From Phycisphaerales bacterium (GTDB lineage Bacteria; Planctomycetota; Phycisphaerae; Phycisphaerales; UBA1924), in the NCBI GenBank assembly GCA_029260455.1, contig JAJDDF010000011.1, positions 62,001 to 126,000 on the forward strand: a stretch of 64,000 bases of DNA, given 5' to 3'. Of the stretch, positions 26,955-35,298 are shown piece after piece. Under the pieces are notes generated by a model. The model worked only from the letters and a program-made list of their open reading frames with translations, ran no database searches and was not told the origin of the DNA. Position 1 is the first letter of the stretch. Every line of letters starts with the position of its first letter. A program made the translations under genes and the position numbers.

Positions 26955-27923
26955 ATGAAGCACAAGCGTGATTATTACGACGTTCTCGGTGTAAATCGTG
27001 CAGCAACGCCTGAGGAGATCAAGCGTGCCTATCGCAAGCTGGCGCGCGAGCTGCATCCTGATATCAACAAGGCCGAAGACGCAGAGACGCGTTTCAACGA
27101 AGTCAATGAAGCCTATGAAGTGCTCTCTGAGCCGAACAAACGGTCGAAGTTCGATCAGTTCGGTCATGCTGGCTCGCGCAGCAACAATCCATATGCAGAT
27201 GGACATCGAAACACTGGCGGCGCGCAGGACGCCCACTACACATGGTCCAACATAGGCGGTCGACCGGGTCCAGGCGCAGGCAACGTCGGTGCAGATGACA
27301 TGGGTGCGATCTTCGAGGAAATCTTTGGAAGCCAGCCCCACGATTCGCCATTTGCCAATGCCCAGCGCCCTGCGCCACGTCAACGCGCCACACCGCGCGA
27401 ACTGAAACATGATCTCACCATCACCTTCATGACCGCGGTCACGGGGGGCACAGAACAGGTGCACCTCACGACCGGCGGCGCAAACACAACCATCGATGTC
27501 ATCATTCCCGCAGGCGTGACAGATGGTCAGAAACTGCGCATGCGCAAGGCTGCACGCGGTGCAGATCTCATCGTCACAGTGAGTATCGGCAAACATCCGC
27601 ATTTTTATCGCGATGCGGCCCGCGCTCTTGACTTGCTCATCGATGTACCGATCAGTATCACCGAAGCAGCGCTCGGGGCGACTGTTACGGTGCCGCTCTT
27701 AAAAGGTTCCGTTGAACTGACAATCCCGCCCGGCACCGCGAGCAGCACGCGTCTTCGCATCAAGGGGCACGGCATCAAGGCGAAAAGTGGCAAAGCGGGT
27801 GATCTTTTTGCCGTGGTGAAGATCATTCCGCCTACCAAGCCTGGAAAAAAGTCCAGGGAACATCTCGATGCGCTCGCAAAGCTGCTGGAGAATCCGCGCA
27901 AGGGATCGCCATGGGAGAATTGA
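26955..27923 (+). CDS. cbpA: DnaJ/CbpA-type co-chaperone (class II J-protein)
   Basis: An N-terminal J domain (residues 4-70) has the HPD motif in ARELHPDINK and stimulates Hsp70 ATPase activity. A Gly- and Asn-rich linker follows, then two C-terminal substrate-binding beta domains, with IDVIIPAGVTDGQKLRMR and a VDVPIS-type start (LLIDVPISITEAALGATV). The Cys-rich zinc domain of true DnaJ is absent, so it is CbpA-like. It ends near LENPRKGSPWEN. No dnaK or grpE is in the window. The next gene begins 7 bp on, suggesting co-transcription. Confidence 0.87.
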   Translation: MKHKRDYYDVLGVNRAATPEEIKRAYRKLARELHPDINKAEDAETRFNEVNEAYEVLSEPNKRSKFDQFGHAGSRSNNPYADGHRNTGGAQDAHYTWSNIGGRPGPGAGNVGADDMGAIFEEIFGSQPHDSPFANAQRPAPRQRATPRELKHDLTITFMTAVTGGTEQVHLTTGGANTTIDVIIPAGVTDGQKLRMRKAARGADLIVTVSIGKHPHFYRDAARALDLLIDVPISITEAALGATVTVPLLKGSVELTIPPGTASSTRLRIKGHGIKAKSGKAGDLFAVVKIIPPTKPGKKSREHLDALAKLLENPRKGSPWEN

Positions 27924-27930
27924 CAACACC

Positions 27931-29421
27931 GTGAGCATTCACTGGCCCATCATTCGCACATGCCTCGCCCATCCGCGTGAGACCGCATTCATCGACGACT
28001 GGCGCGCGTGGCGGCGCATCGAACTGCTTGTCGCTGCGCTGCATCTCGCATCTGAAATAGAATGCAAATGCTCAACAAAGACCGTCGGCATTCTCCTGCC
28101 CACGGGCGGCATGATGCCCGCAGTGGCACTTGCGTCATGGATGCTCGGCCGCACCGTCGTCCCCCTCAACTACTTGCTCAAACAGGCCGAACTGCAATAT
28201 GTCATCGATGATTGTGAGACCGATTGCATCATCACATCGCGCGTGATGCTTGAGAAACTCAAGCTGGAGCCGCGCGCGAAATCCATTGTGTGCATTGAAG
28301 ATATGGCATTCAAAGGGATGCCCGACCTGCGTCTACCCGCAAGGGCAGCAGATAATGCCCTCGCACTGCTTCTCTACACCTCGGGTACCTCCGGTAAACC
28401 AAAGGGCGTCATGCTCACTCACGGCAACCTGAGCGCCAATATCCGCCAGACCATCGAACACGTAGGCTTCTCGCGCCGGGACACTATGCTGGGCGTCCTG
28501 CCGCAGTTTCATTCCTTCGGTTTGACTGTGCTCACACTCATGCCGCTCACACTTGGCAATCGTGTTATTTATTCCCGCGCCTTTGTGCCGCAACACATCG
28601 TGCGACTCATGCGCGAGCACAAACCGACCGCGTTCATCGGCCTGCCCTCCATGTATGCTGCGATGTTGCGCTTGAAATCAGCAGGCCCGGGCGATTTTCG
28701 CTCGCTTCAATTCGCCATTTCCGGCGGCGAACCCTTGCCTCGCGCGATCGCCAATGATTTTCATAATCGTTTTGATGTCGATATCAATGAGGGCTACGGC
28801 CTTACCGAAACATCGCCAGTCACCAATGTGCACCTGCCGGGACAGGGGCGCATCGGTTCCGTGGGCCGACCCGCACCGCACATCGAACAGCGCATTGTTG
28901 ATCCTGAAACTGGCGCAATCCTTGAAGCAGGGTGCGAAGGCGAAATCCGTTTCCGTGGCCCCAATATCATGCAGGGCTACTTCAAGTTGCCCGATGAAAC
29001 CGCACGCGCCTTTGATGATGCCGGTTTCTTCCGTACGGGCGACATCGGCAAGCAGGACGCCGACGGCTTTCTCTTCATCACCGGTAGGCTCAAAGAAATG
29101 ATCATCGTTGGCGGCGAAAACATCTTCCCCCGCGAAATTGAGGAAGTCCTCAATCATCATTCATCAGTGCATGAGTCCGCGGTCATCGGCATGCCCTGCG
29201 ACATGCGCGGCGAGCGCCCCATCGCATTCGTCGAAGTGATCGAAGGCGAATTATTCAATGAGGCCGAGCTGCGCAGTTGGTGTCGAGAACATCTTGCGGG
29301 CTACAAAGTGCCCGCGGAAGTATTCAAGATCGATGTGCTGCCGAGAAATGCGACTGGCAAGATCATGCGCCGGGACTTGCAGCCCGTACTTGAGACGATG
29401 CTTGCAAAGTCCAAACCCTGA
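27931..29421 (+). CDS. AMP-dependent acyl-CoA synthetase/ligase
   Basis: This adenylate-forming enzyme would activate a carboxylic acid, probably a fatty acid, as acyl-AMP and then acyl-CoA. The P-loop-like YTSGTSGKPKGVMLTH, the A5 motif YGLTETSP, the A7/A8 pair RTGDIGKQDADGF and GRLKEMIIVGGENI, and the catalytic Lys region RNATGKIMRRDL are all intact. GTG 27931 gives 496 residues and lies 7 bp after the DnaJ-like stop. The open frame begins earlier inside that gene, but those residues are not family-like. Substrate specificity cannot be read from the sequence. Confidence 0.87.
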   Translation: MSIHWPIIRTCLAHPRETAFIDDWRAWRRIELLVAALHLASEIECKCSTKTVGILLPTGGMMPAVALASWMLGRTVVPLNYLLKQAELQYVIDDCETDCIITSRVMLEKLKLEPRAKSIVCIEDMAFKGMPDLRLPARAADNALALLLYTSGTSGKPKGVMLTHGNLSANIRQTIEHVGFSRRDTMLGVLPQFHSFGLTVLTLMPLTLGNRVIYSRAFVPQHIVRLMREHKPTAFIGLPSMYAAMLRLKSAGPGDFRSLQFAISGGEPLPRAIANDFHNRFDVDINEGYGLTETSPVTNVHLPGQGRIGSVGRPAPHIEQRIVDPETGAILEAGCEGEIRFRGPNIMQGYFKLPDETARAFDDAGFFRTGDIGKQDADGFLFITGRLKEMIIVGGENIFPREIEEVLNHHSSVHESAVIGMPCDMRGERPIAFVEVIEGELFNEAELRSWCREHLAGYKVPAEVFKIDVLPRNATGKIMRRDLQPVLETMLAKSKP

Positions 29422-29492
29422 CTCTGTCGCCTCGGGATTCACTCCCGAGGTGTTCTCCGCACCCTCAAATCGCGACGAAATCGCGAAACTAA

Positions 29493-29578
29493 TGCCCAGG
29501 AGAGGACTCGAACCTCCATTCCCGATAAAGGGAACCAGCACCTCAAGCTGGCGCGTCTGCCAATTTCGCCACCTGGGC
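29493..29578 (-). tRNA. tRNA-Leu (anticodon GAG)
   Basis: On the minus strand the acceptor stem GCCCAGG (29578-29572) pairs with CCTGGGC (29500-29494). The anticodon stem CCAGC/GCTGG encloses the 7-base loop TTGAGGT, giving anticodon GAG (Leu, CUC/CUU). A long variable arm with the stem TCCC/GGGA and the T-arm GGTTCGAGTCC follow, as in class II tRNAs. The discriminator is A at 29493, and the CCA end is not encoded. It sits alone between the acyl-CoA ligase and a membrane protein gene. Confidence 0.93.
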
Positions 29579-29696
29579 CAATGCTTCACCGCAGGCATCT
29601 GAAAAACGCCAGCGGGCAGGGGAGCATACCGGCACATGCCCGCGAAGGCCAAGGGGCCAAGCATCCGCAGGATGTCCGCTGCCGTATGGTGTCATA

Positions 29697-30500
29697 ATGG
29701 AGCCAGTTTCGCCCAAGCCTGCCCACCGACCGCCAACATTTATTCGTGTCCTTCTCTACATCTTCCAGGCGGGCCTGCTCTTCGCCGCGCTGGTGTTCGT
29801 CTTGCCAGCAATCCGCTCGGAAGTATATAGGCCTAAGCCCACGTTCTTTGAGGTGGCCAGCTTCGCCCTCCCGTTCTTTGGCGCGTTCGTGTTGTTGTTG
29901 TTTCTCCGCAAATGGATTTCGTGGCTTGAGTCGGGCATCTGGCTTGTCGCCTTTGCCGCGTACATTGCGCTGTTCTTCGTGTGGGTGGATACATGGTCGC
30001 CGCCTCAGAAATATGTAGAAAACTGGAACACGCCCGGCATGGCTCAAGCGCGCCAGTACAAAACACTTGCGGATTACTTTGAACTCGATCAACCTTTCAC
30101 GATCTGCTACCCCACAGAGCAAGGTCGACCATCTACCAAAATGCACAACCCCCGGCGTGACTACCAGTTGGTTGAGGTCTACTTGGAGGCGGATACCGAT
30201 GAACATCGGTTGTTCAAGTACATGCTCTACGACACGAAGCTCACCATCAACATTGTCTCTGATGTCGTTCGCTACTGGATTCCGTCGGATGGTGCCGGCC
30301 TCATGGGTCCGCGCGAAGCGCCCGAACCTGGCGTAGCGTTTATCGAACAAACGGTTGATGGCGAATTACTTAGAGCTCAAATCTTCGAATGGACTCCTGA
30401 TCGGGTCTTGCTGGTGTTCGAGGGTGACATTGAAGCGCTCTACGACAGTGCCGTTCCTCTCTACGACATCCTTCAACTTGCCCCGCACCTCGCCCCTTAG
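29697..30500 (+). CDS. Hypothetical membrane protein
   Basis: I do not recognise the family. The 267-residue protein has three N-terminal hydrophobic helices (about residues 15-38, 52-72 and 80-100), then a soluble domain of ~160 residues with WNTPGMAQARQYKTLADYF and TKLTINIVSDVVRYWI. The C-terminal part is beta-rich and acidic. A long open frame on the opposite strand here encodes a low-complexity basic protein and looks like a shadow. The ATG at 29697 has no strong ribosome site. No partner is evident; the next gene on the same strand also encodes a two-helix membrane protein. Confidence 0.6.
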   Translation: MEPVSPKPAHRPPTFIRVLLYIFQAGLLFAALVFVLPAIRSEVYRPKPTFFEVASFALPFFGAFVLLLFLRKWISWLESGIWLVAFAAYIALFFVWVDTWSPPQKYVENWNTPGMAQARQYKTLADYFELDQPFTICYPTEQGRPSTKMHNPRRDYQLVEVYLEADTDEHRLFKYMLYDTKLTINIVSDVVRYWIPSDGAGLMGPREAPEPGVAFIEQTVDGELLRAQIFEWTPDRVLLVFEGDIEALYDSAVPLYDILQLAPHLAP

Positions 30501-30618
30501 CAATTTCGCACCCCCGTCCCCAACCCGGTATCCTCTCTCTCGTGTTCAATTGTGCGATGCGGGCCGGTGTTGACGGTTTTGCCCGAGCGCCGCTGCCCCC
30601 CAGACGTGGCAGTTCATC

Positions 30619-31305
30619 ATGCTCGACCATGAGCTGATCCCGATGACCGTTGATGACCGCGAGGTCTTGGGTCGCGCTCTCGATACAGTTCGCGAGGCCC
30701 TGACCCGCGATCCGTGGCAAACCTTCCTCAAAAGCTTCCTCTTGCCTGCCCTCGGTTTTGCGGCCCTGATCGCAGGCGCACTTTTTCTTGCTCATCGCAT
30801 GGGGTGGGTCAGCGACACCGACCCGGTGATGAACCCGATTTTCTGGGCACTGGCGGCAAGCCTGCTTGCGCTCTGGGGATGTGCGGATTTTGCACGCGCC
30901 CGCCGCGCTTGGCGTGCGCAGCGCACGCGCCTCGATACGTTGGAATCCGACTGGGCCGCGGGTCAGCTCGCAGTTGCACAGATCGAAGTGAAATCTGCGG
31001 TGCGCATCGATACCCCCGGCGCTTCGGCGCTGGCCCTGCTGCAGCGCGATTCCGATCGCGTCGTCATCATCGATGCGTGTGCTATTGAATCAGCAACCGA
31101 TGCGTGTGCGCCCGCATCGTTCGAATTGAAATGGTGCCCGGCTTCGGCGCTCACTTTGCCTATTGATGCAAGTGGTACTGATGCAACCACGCCCATCGCA
31201 GGGCCGGTGGTGCTTGAAGTGTTGCCAGTCGTTGCCCCCGATGCGATGCCATTGGGTGCCCTGCCCGATGATGTGCGCGCAGCGCTCGTCGATCAGTCTT
31301 CCTGA
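30619..31305 (+). CDS. Hypothetical two-helix membrane protein
   Basis: I do not recognise this 228-residue protein. Two membrane helices (about residues 38-58 and 72-90) form a hairpin, followed by a basic coiled segment (ARRAWRAQRTRLDTLESDW) and a cytoplasmic beta-rich domain (AVAQIEVKSAVRID, DRVVIIDACAIES). The second ATG at 30643 is an alternative start. The arrangement of membrane hairpin, coiled coil and soluble domain recalls small membrane-tethered adaptors, but no motif supports a role. Its end overlaps the convergent next gene by 13 bp. Confidence 0.6.
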   Translation: MLDHELIPMTVDDREVLGRALDTVREALTRDPWQTFLKSFLLPALGFAALIAGALFLAHRMGWVSDTDPVMNPIFWALAASLLALWGCADFARARRAWRAQRTRLDTLESDWAAGQLAVAQIEVKSAVRIDTPGASALALLQRDSDRVVIIDACAIESATDACAPASFELKWCPASALTLPIDASGTDATTPIAGPVVLEVLPVVAPDAMPLGALPDDVRAALVDQSS

Positions 31306-31601
31306 TCGTCTGCCTCGCCTGTGTCATCCGTGCCCGGCTCATCAACTGGCACCGCCCGTTGCCCTGCGATCTGCCACGCTGCGGTTTTCGGCTCTTCATA
31401 TACCGGCAACTCGGGGGGCAGGGCCTTGCGGCGTAGATATGGACGAAGAATGGTCAAAAGCAAAAGCCCGAGCAGGGCGGTCACGATTACCACAAGAATG
31501 CTCAGCATCGCCCAAGCGGGCACAAGATTGCCCGGAGGCGCTGGCGGCAGAGGGGGCGAAGCCGCGCCAAGCATGATCAGGATTGTGCCAAGGCCAGTCA
31601 T
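31293..31601 (-). CDS. Small single-pass membrane protein
   Basis: The 102-residue product begins with a weak hydrophobic, Pro-rich segment, then has one clear membrane helix (about residues 28-52), the basic stop-transfer segment RPYLRRK, and an acidic C-terminal tail of ~35 residues (EPGTDDTGEADDQED). This orientation puts the acidic tail in the cytoplasm. No family is recognised. Reasons to accept it are the coherent topology and the lack of a better frame on the other strand. It overlaps the end of the previous gene by 13 bp, tail to tail. Confidence 0.5.
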   Translation of the reverse strand: MTGLGTILIMLGAASPPLPPAPPGNLVPAWAMLSILVVIVTALLGLLLLTILRPYLRRKALPPELPVYEEPKTAAWQIAGQRAVPVDEPGTDDTGEADDQED

Positions 31602-31879
31602 GGCATGATCTTATGGTGAATCGACCCGACGCGCAGACGGTTTACGGACCCCCTCTATTGGCCTTCCAACCGGGGAATCCGCCGTAGTCGGGAGACCCGG
31701 AGGATCCTGGCGGGCAGTCGTCTGAGCGCGATCGGCCCCATGGTCCGATGGTCAAAAGTGTCTGGAAGGCTTTTGCCCGGTGCAACGTTCGTAGGGTGGA
31801 GCCGCGTATAACCCTGTAGGACTCTCGCTATCCCCCTGTGTGAGGGAACCAGCGGTCCATCGGGCCCGGAAGGAAGCGC
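31602..31879 (+). other. 278-bp leader before the S41 protease, no gene seen
   Basis: No credible open frame is present. The stretch is G+C-rich with short inverted repeats, such as the GGGAGACCC pair near 31690 and a GGCCCC...GGTCCGATGG area near 31730-31750, so it may form a structured 5' leader or a small RNA. It ends in GGAAGGAAGC immediately before the protease ATG, a strong ribosome site. I could not match it to any RNA family. Confidence 0.25.
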
Positions 31880-34141
31880 ATGAAGCAGGTACGCCGTCGT
31901 GTTGTGTTAATCGCCGCGTCACTCACCCTTGGAGCCGCATCCACAGGCTCGGCGCTGGGTGCGTCACCGCCTGCCGCCCCGTCCGCCGAAGGCCAGGAAG
32001 TCGCCGTAGCGGCTCAGCGCATCGTTGGGTGGGCCACCGATCTCTGGTCGAAGGCATCAACGGGGCAGACAGATTCGGCCCTGAGTCTGCTCGGCACGCT
32101 GCCCGATGGAGCCACCGATGTTGGTCTTGGCACACTTGCCAAGGAGATCGGGCAATACTCAACAAATATCGAAGCGCGGGAATCTGCCCGCGCCGAGCGC
32201 ATCGCCGAAGTGCGCGAAGAACTGGGCACGTTTCCCGAACTGCTGCTGATCGATGCCATTCGCGACACCATTGAATTGCACACGCTGTCACTTGATAAGT
32301 CAGCAGTGATGCATGACCCCCTCGTGCGCGATGTTGTCGAAGAGGTATATCGCGTCGCGCGCGAGCATGAAGAAGCCGGTGAATGGATTGATGCCTATGA
32401 CCTGATGCGCGGCCTGCACGTTCTCTATGAAGATGATGGACGCTACAAGAAAGATCACAATCGCCTGAGTCAGCGTTTGCTGATGCTGCAGTTCTACACG
32501 CCGGAAATATTGCACGATATGCGCAGTGCGCAGATGGTTGCTGATGGTGAAGAGCCGCTCCCCCCTTTCAATCCGATCGATGGCACATGGCACGACAAAC
32601 TCGATGGCGTCAATGAACGCATGATTCTTGAACCTCTGTCACTCTCGGCCACGTATCACGTTGATGAAGTTGCGGGTGCGAATTTGTTGCTCGGCGGGTT
32701 GCGTGGCGTCGAGACCATGGTCAATACGCCGGACCTTGCCAAGGTTTTTCCAAATATTGCAGATGATCTTCGTCGCCAGTCGTTCCTCGGTGAACTGACG
32801 AAGGCAAAGAAATGGGTTGAAGATCGGCGCGGGCGGGTGTCTCTGTATGACATGATCACACTCGTGCGCACGATCACGCGCGCCAACAAAGATACGGTAA
32901 ATATCGCATCAGAAGCCATATTGCGCGAGTTTGGCAATGGCGCCATGTCAGAACTTGACCCATTTTCAAGTATTATCTGGCCGGATGAAGTGAGTGATTT
33001 TCGGCGCAGCACCGATGGCAATTTCACAGGCGTCGGTGTGCAGATCACACTCAACGAATTGCGCGAGCTGCAGGTCGTCACGCCATTGTCAGGTACACCG
33101 GCATCGCGCGCGGGCATGCGCGCCGGGGACATCATTCGCAAAGTTGATGGCGAACAAACACTTGGCATCACACTCAATCAGGCGGTTGATCGCATCACTG
33201 GCCCCAAGGGAACGCCCGTCATCCTCACCGTTGAGCGCACGGGTCACGACGATCCGATCATCTTTGAACTCAAGCGCGACACGATTCCCGTCTATGCAAC
33301 AAAAGGGTGGGAGCGTTCCGGCCCCGGCGAACAGGACTGGAACTATTACATCGACTCCGAACAGGGCATTGGCTATCTGCGCCTCACGCAGTTCAATAGT
33401 AATACGACCAAAGAGCTGCGCCGCGCGATCAACCAGATGCACCGCGAGCGCGACCTCAACGGCATGATTGTTGACCTGCGCTACAACCCCGGGGGCTTGC
33501 TCCCGCAGGCAGTGTCGGTGGCCAACTTCTTCTTGAAGGTGCCGCCGCGCGGCGAGCGCATCGTGACGCAGGAAGACAAAGACGGCAATATCCAGGAAGA
33601 GCACTTTGCGCGCCCGGCGGGCTCGGTCTTGCCCGATGTGCCGCTCGTAGTGCTTGTGAACGCGGGTTCCGCATCCGCTTCAGAAATCGTCGCGGGGGCG
33701 CTGCAGGATTACGACCGCGCGATCATCGTTGGCGAGCGCTCATTCGGCAAAGGCTCGGTGCAAAACGTCTACACATTGCGCGGCGGATTAGCACAGTTCA
33801 AGCTCACCACGCATTTCTACAAACTGCCAAGCGGACGCACCATTCACCGTTCGCCGCTGCCCAATCCCGATGGCAAGCCCGACTGGGGCATCGAGCCCGA
33901 TGTCATGGTGGAAATGCTTCCTCAGCAAATCTCTGACGCCTTGACTGTGCGCCAGGATGCAGATGTGATCGCAATTGATGAGCACGGCAACGCCATCGAA
34001 GGTGTTGAGGCTGTGGACCCTGTGCGACTCGTCACTGAGGGAATCGATCCGCAGCTTGAAACCGCACTGCTTCTCCTGCGTTCAAAGATCGCCGGTGAAC
34101 AGGTGCAGGCAGCTCTGCCTGCCATCAAGGGCGCGAGCTGA
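31880..34141 (+). CDS. S41 family C-terminal processing protease with PDZ domain
   Basis: The protein starts with a signal peptide (KQVRRRVVLIAASLTLGAAS) and would act outside the cytoplasm, cutting proteins at exposed C-termini. An N-terminal region of ~350 residues is helical and unassigned. A PDZ domain spans about residues 365-455 (GVGVQITLNELRELQVV, SRAGMRAGDIIRKVDG). The S41 domain has the catalytic Ser in SASASE (S599) and Lys in GKGS (K624), 25 residues apart as in Prc/CtpA. It is long for CtpA (~450) and nearer to Prc (~680), but lacks the clear Prc arrangement. Upstream GGAAGG precedes the ATG. Confidence 0.9.
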   Translation: MKQVRRRVVLIAASLTLGAASTGSALGASPPAAPSAEGQEVAVAAQRIVGWATDLWSKASTGQTDSALSLLGTLPDGATDVGLGTLAKEIGQYSTNIEARESARAERIAEVREELGTFPELLLIDAIRDTIELHTLSLDKSAVMHDPLVRDVVEEVYRVAREHEEAGEWIDAYDLMRGLHVLYEDDGRYKKDHNRLSQRLLMLQFYTPEILHDMRSAQMVADGEEPLPPFNPIDGTWHDKLDGVNERMILEPLSLSATYHVDEVAGANLLLGGLRGVETMVNTPDLAKVFPNIADDLRRQSFLGELTKAKKWVEDRRGRVSLYDMITLVRTITRANKDTVNIASEAILREFGNGAMSELDPFSSIIWPDEVSDFRRSTDGNFTGVGVQITLNELRELQVVTPLSGTPASRAGMRAGDIIRKVDGEQTLGITLNQAVDRITGPKGTPVILTVERTGHDDPIIFELKRDTIPVYATKGWERSGPGEQDWNYYIDSEQGIGYLRLTQFNSNTTKELRRAINQMHRERDLNGMIVDLRYNPGGLLPQAVSVANFFLKVPPRGERIVTQEDKDGNIQEEHFARPAGSVLPDVPLVVLVNAGSASASEIVAGALQDYDRAIIVGERSFGKGSVQNVYTLRGGLAQFKLTTHFYKLPSGRTIHRSPLPNPDGKPDWGIEPDVMVEMLPQQISDALTVRQDADVIAIDEHGNAIEGVEAVDPVRLVTEGIDPQLETALLLLRSKIAGEQVQAALPAIKGAS

Positions 34142-34207
34142 ATCAGCGAGATTGTCTTGCGGCATCCTAGATTGACCCAAACGGCGTAAACGTCCGATAG
34201 TTCGTCT

Positions 34208-34846
34208 GTGCGCCCAACTGACGAACATATTCTGATCATCACCGATGGCTCATTGGCAAGCCTGCTGGCGTGCCTGATCGCAGAATCAGAGGTGGGTGGA
34301 CACAATGGATCGACAAGCGGCGCAACGCGTATCGCGGTTGCGATGTGGCTTGCACCGCCGAAAGCGCACCTTTTTCACCATCCCGCCGCGGGGGATATCA
34401 CCCATCGATTTGTTCAACACCAGATCGATGTCCTGAGTCTTGGCGACCTGATCGAGCCCCACTTTGGCGAATCGGGGGCACTTGCGTGTTCTCAGGCGCT
34501 GCTGCAGGCAGCAAGTGACGCCATGGCCCGGGGATGCGGCAGGGTGATCTGGCCCTGTGCGTTTGGGCATGATCTTGATGCGGTCCATGAAGCCTCTGAG
34601 CGGGCACTCGCGGTGGGCCAACTTGCTGCTCTTGATGGGGGGACGGGTGTCGAGGGGCAGGCTCCTGCAATCGAAACGCCTTTTCTTGATTGCACCCCGG
34701 AGATGCTGCTCCAGATCGCAGATGACCTTGATGCTCCATTGGCGTCGTGCTGGTTGAACCCGCAGGAACTTGCGGTTCTTGAACGAGTTGGCCGGATGAT
34801 CCATGGGGATGTTGGCTCTGCGGAAGTGGTCACGGGGACCGCCTGA
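34208..34846 (+). CDS. QueC-like protein lacking the PP-loop motif
   Basis: Sequence order recalls 7-cyano-7-deazaguanine synthase (QueC), which makes the queuosine precursor preQ0. The start ILIITDGSLASLLACL sits where QueC has the ATP-binding SGGxDS loop, but that motif is gone. ASERALAVGQLAALD and AIETPFLDCTPEMLLQIADDL resemble QueC's PDCRxEFxxA helix and ETPLxxxxKxExxxLA region. The C-terminal four-Cys zinc site is also missing. If the relation holds, this is a non-catalytic PP-loop-fold protein or one with altered chemistry. The start is GTG 34208 with no clear ribosome site. The assignment rests on weak, by-eye alignment. Confidence 0.45.
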   Translation: MRPTDEHILIITDGSLASLLACLIAESEVGGHNGSTSGATRIAVAMWLAPPKAHLFHHPAAGDITHRFVQHQIDVLSLGDLIEPHFGESGALACSQALLQAASDAMARGCGRVIWPCAFGHDLDAVHEASERALAVGQLAALDGGTGVEGQAPAIETPFLDCTPEMLLQIADDLDAPLASCWLNPQELAVLERVGRMIHGDVGSAEVVTGTA

Positions 34847-34942
34847 GAGGGCGGTTTTGCGGGCCAGGAAGAACCCCGGTAGACTTTCCGGCCCGCCTCT
34901 GCAGCTTCGGTTGGTGGATGAGGTCCGGGCAGGAGCCGATTC

Positions 34943-35263
34943 ATGTACGCGATCATCGAAGACAGTGGGACGCAAGTGCGCACATCGGTGGGTGATGAAC
35001 TCACGATTGACATTCGCGAAGTGCCCAAGGATGGGTCAACCGTAACCTTCGACAACGTGCTCGCGGTCGGTGATGGTGAGGGCACCATGACCTTCGGCAC
35101 GCCCTACATCAAAGGCGCCGCAGTGACAGCGGATATTCTTCACGCCGATGTGAAGGGTGAGAAGATCGATGTCATCAAGTTCAAGCGCCGCAAAGGCTAT
35201 CGCCGCAAGCAGGGGCATCGCCAACGCTCGATGATTGTCCGGGTCACCGCGATCAACGCATAA
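34943..35263 (+). CDS. rplU: 50S ribosomal protein bL21
   Basis: This is a component of the large ribosomal subunit. MYAIIEDSGTQVRTSVGDEL is the typical bL21 N-terminus (usual form MYAVIxxGGKQYxVxxGD), and the C-terminal KFKRRKGYRRKQGHRQ matches the rRNA-binding KxRRRKxYRRxxGHRQ block. The 106-residue length is normal. CAGGAG lies before the ATG, and a TAGACT -10-like box with a weak TTTGCG -35-like box lies near 34850-34880. In most bacteria rpmA (bL27) follows directly; here the next gene is on the other strand, so rpmA is elsewhere. Confidence 0.95.
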   Translation: MYAIIEDSGTQVRTSVGDELTIDIREVPKDGSTVTFDNVLAVGDGEGTMTFGTPYIKGAAVTADILHADVKGEKIDVIKFKRRKGYRRKQGHRQRSMIVRVTAINA

Positions 35264-35298
35264 TTTTTTTCGCACTCAACGCAATACATGTGAACGAC

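Noticed and set aside
29586-30350. 254-residue open frame on the minus strand
   Set aside because: It is a shadow of the membrane protein on the plus strand; it is very rich in Arg, His and Glu with no domain, while the plus-strand product has clear membrane helices.
31860-31885. GGCCCGGAAGGAAGC resembling the SRP RNA loop
   Set aside because: It coincides with the ribosome site and start codon of the S41 protease, and no SRP stem or downstream partner sequence is present.
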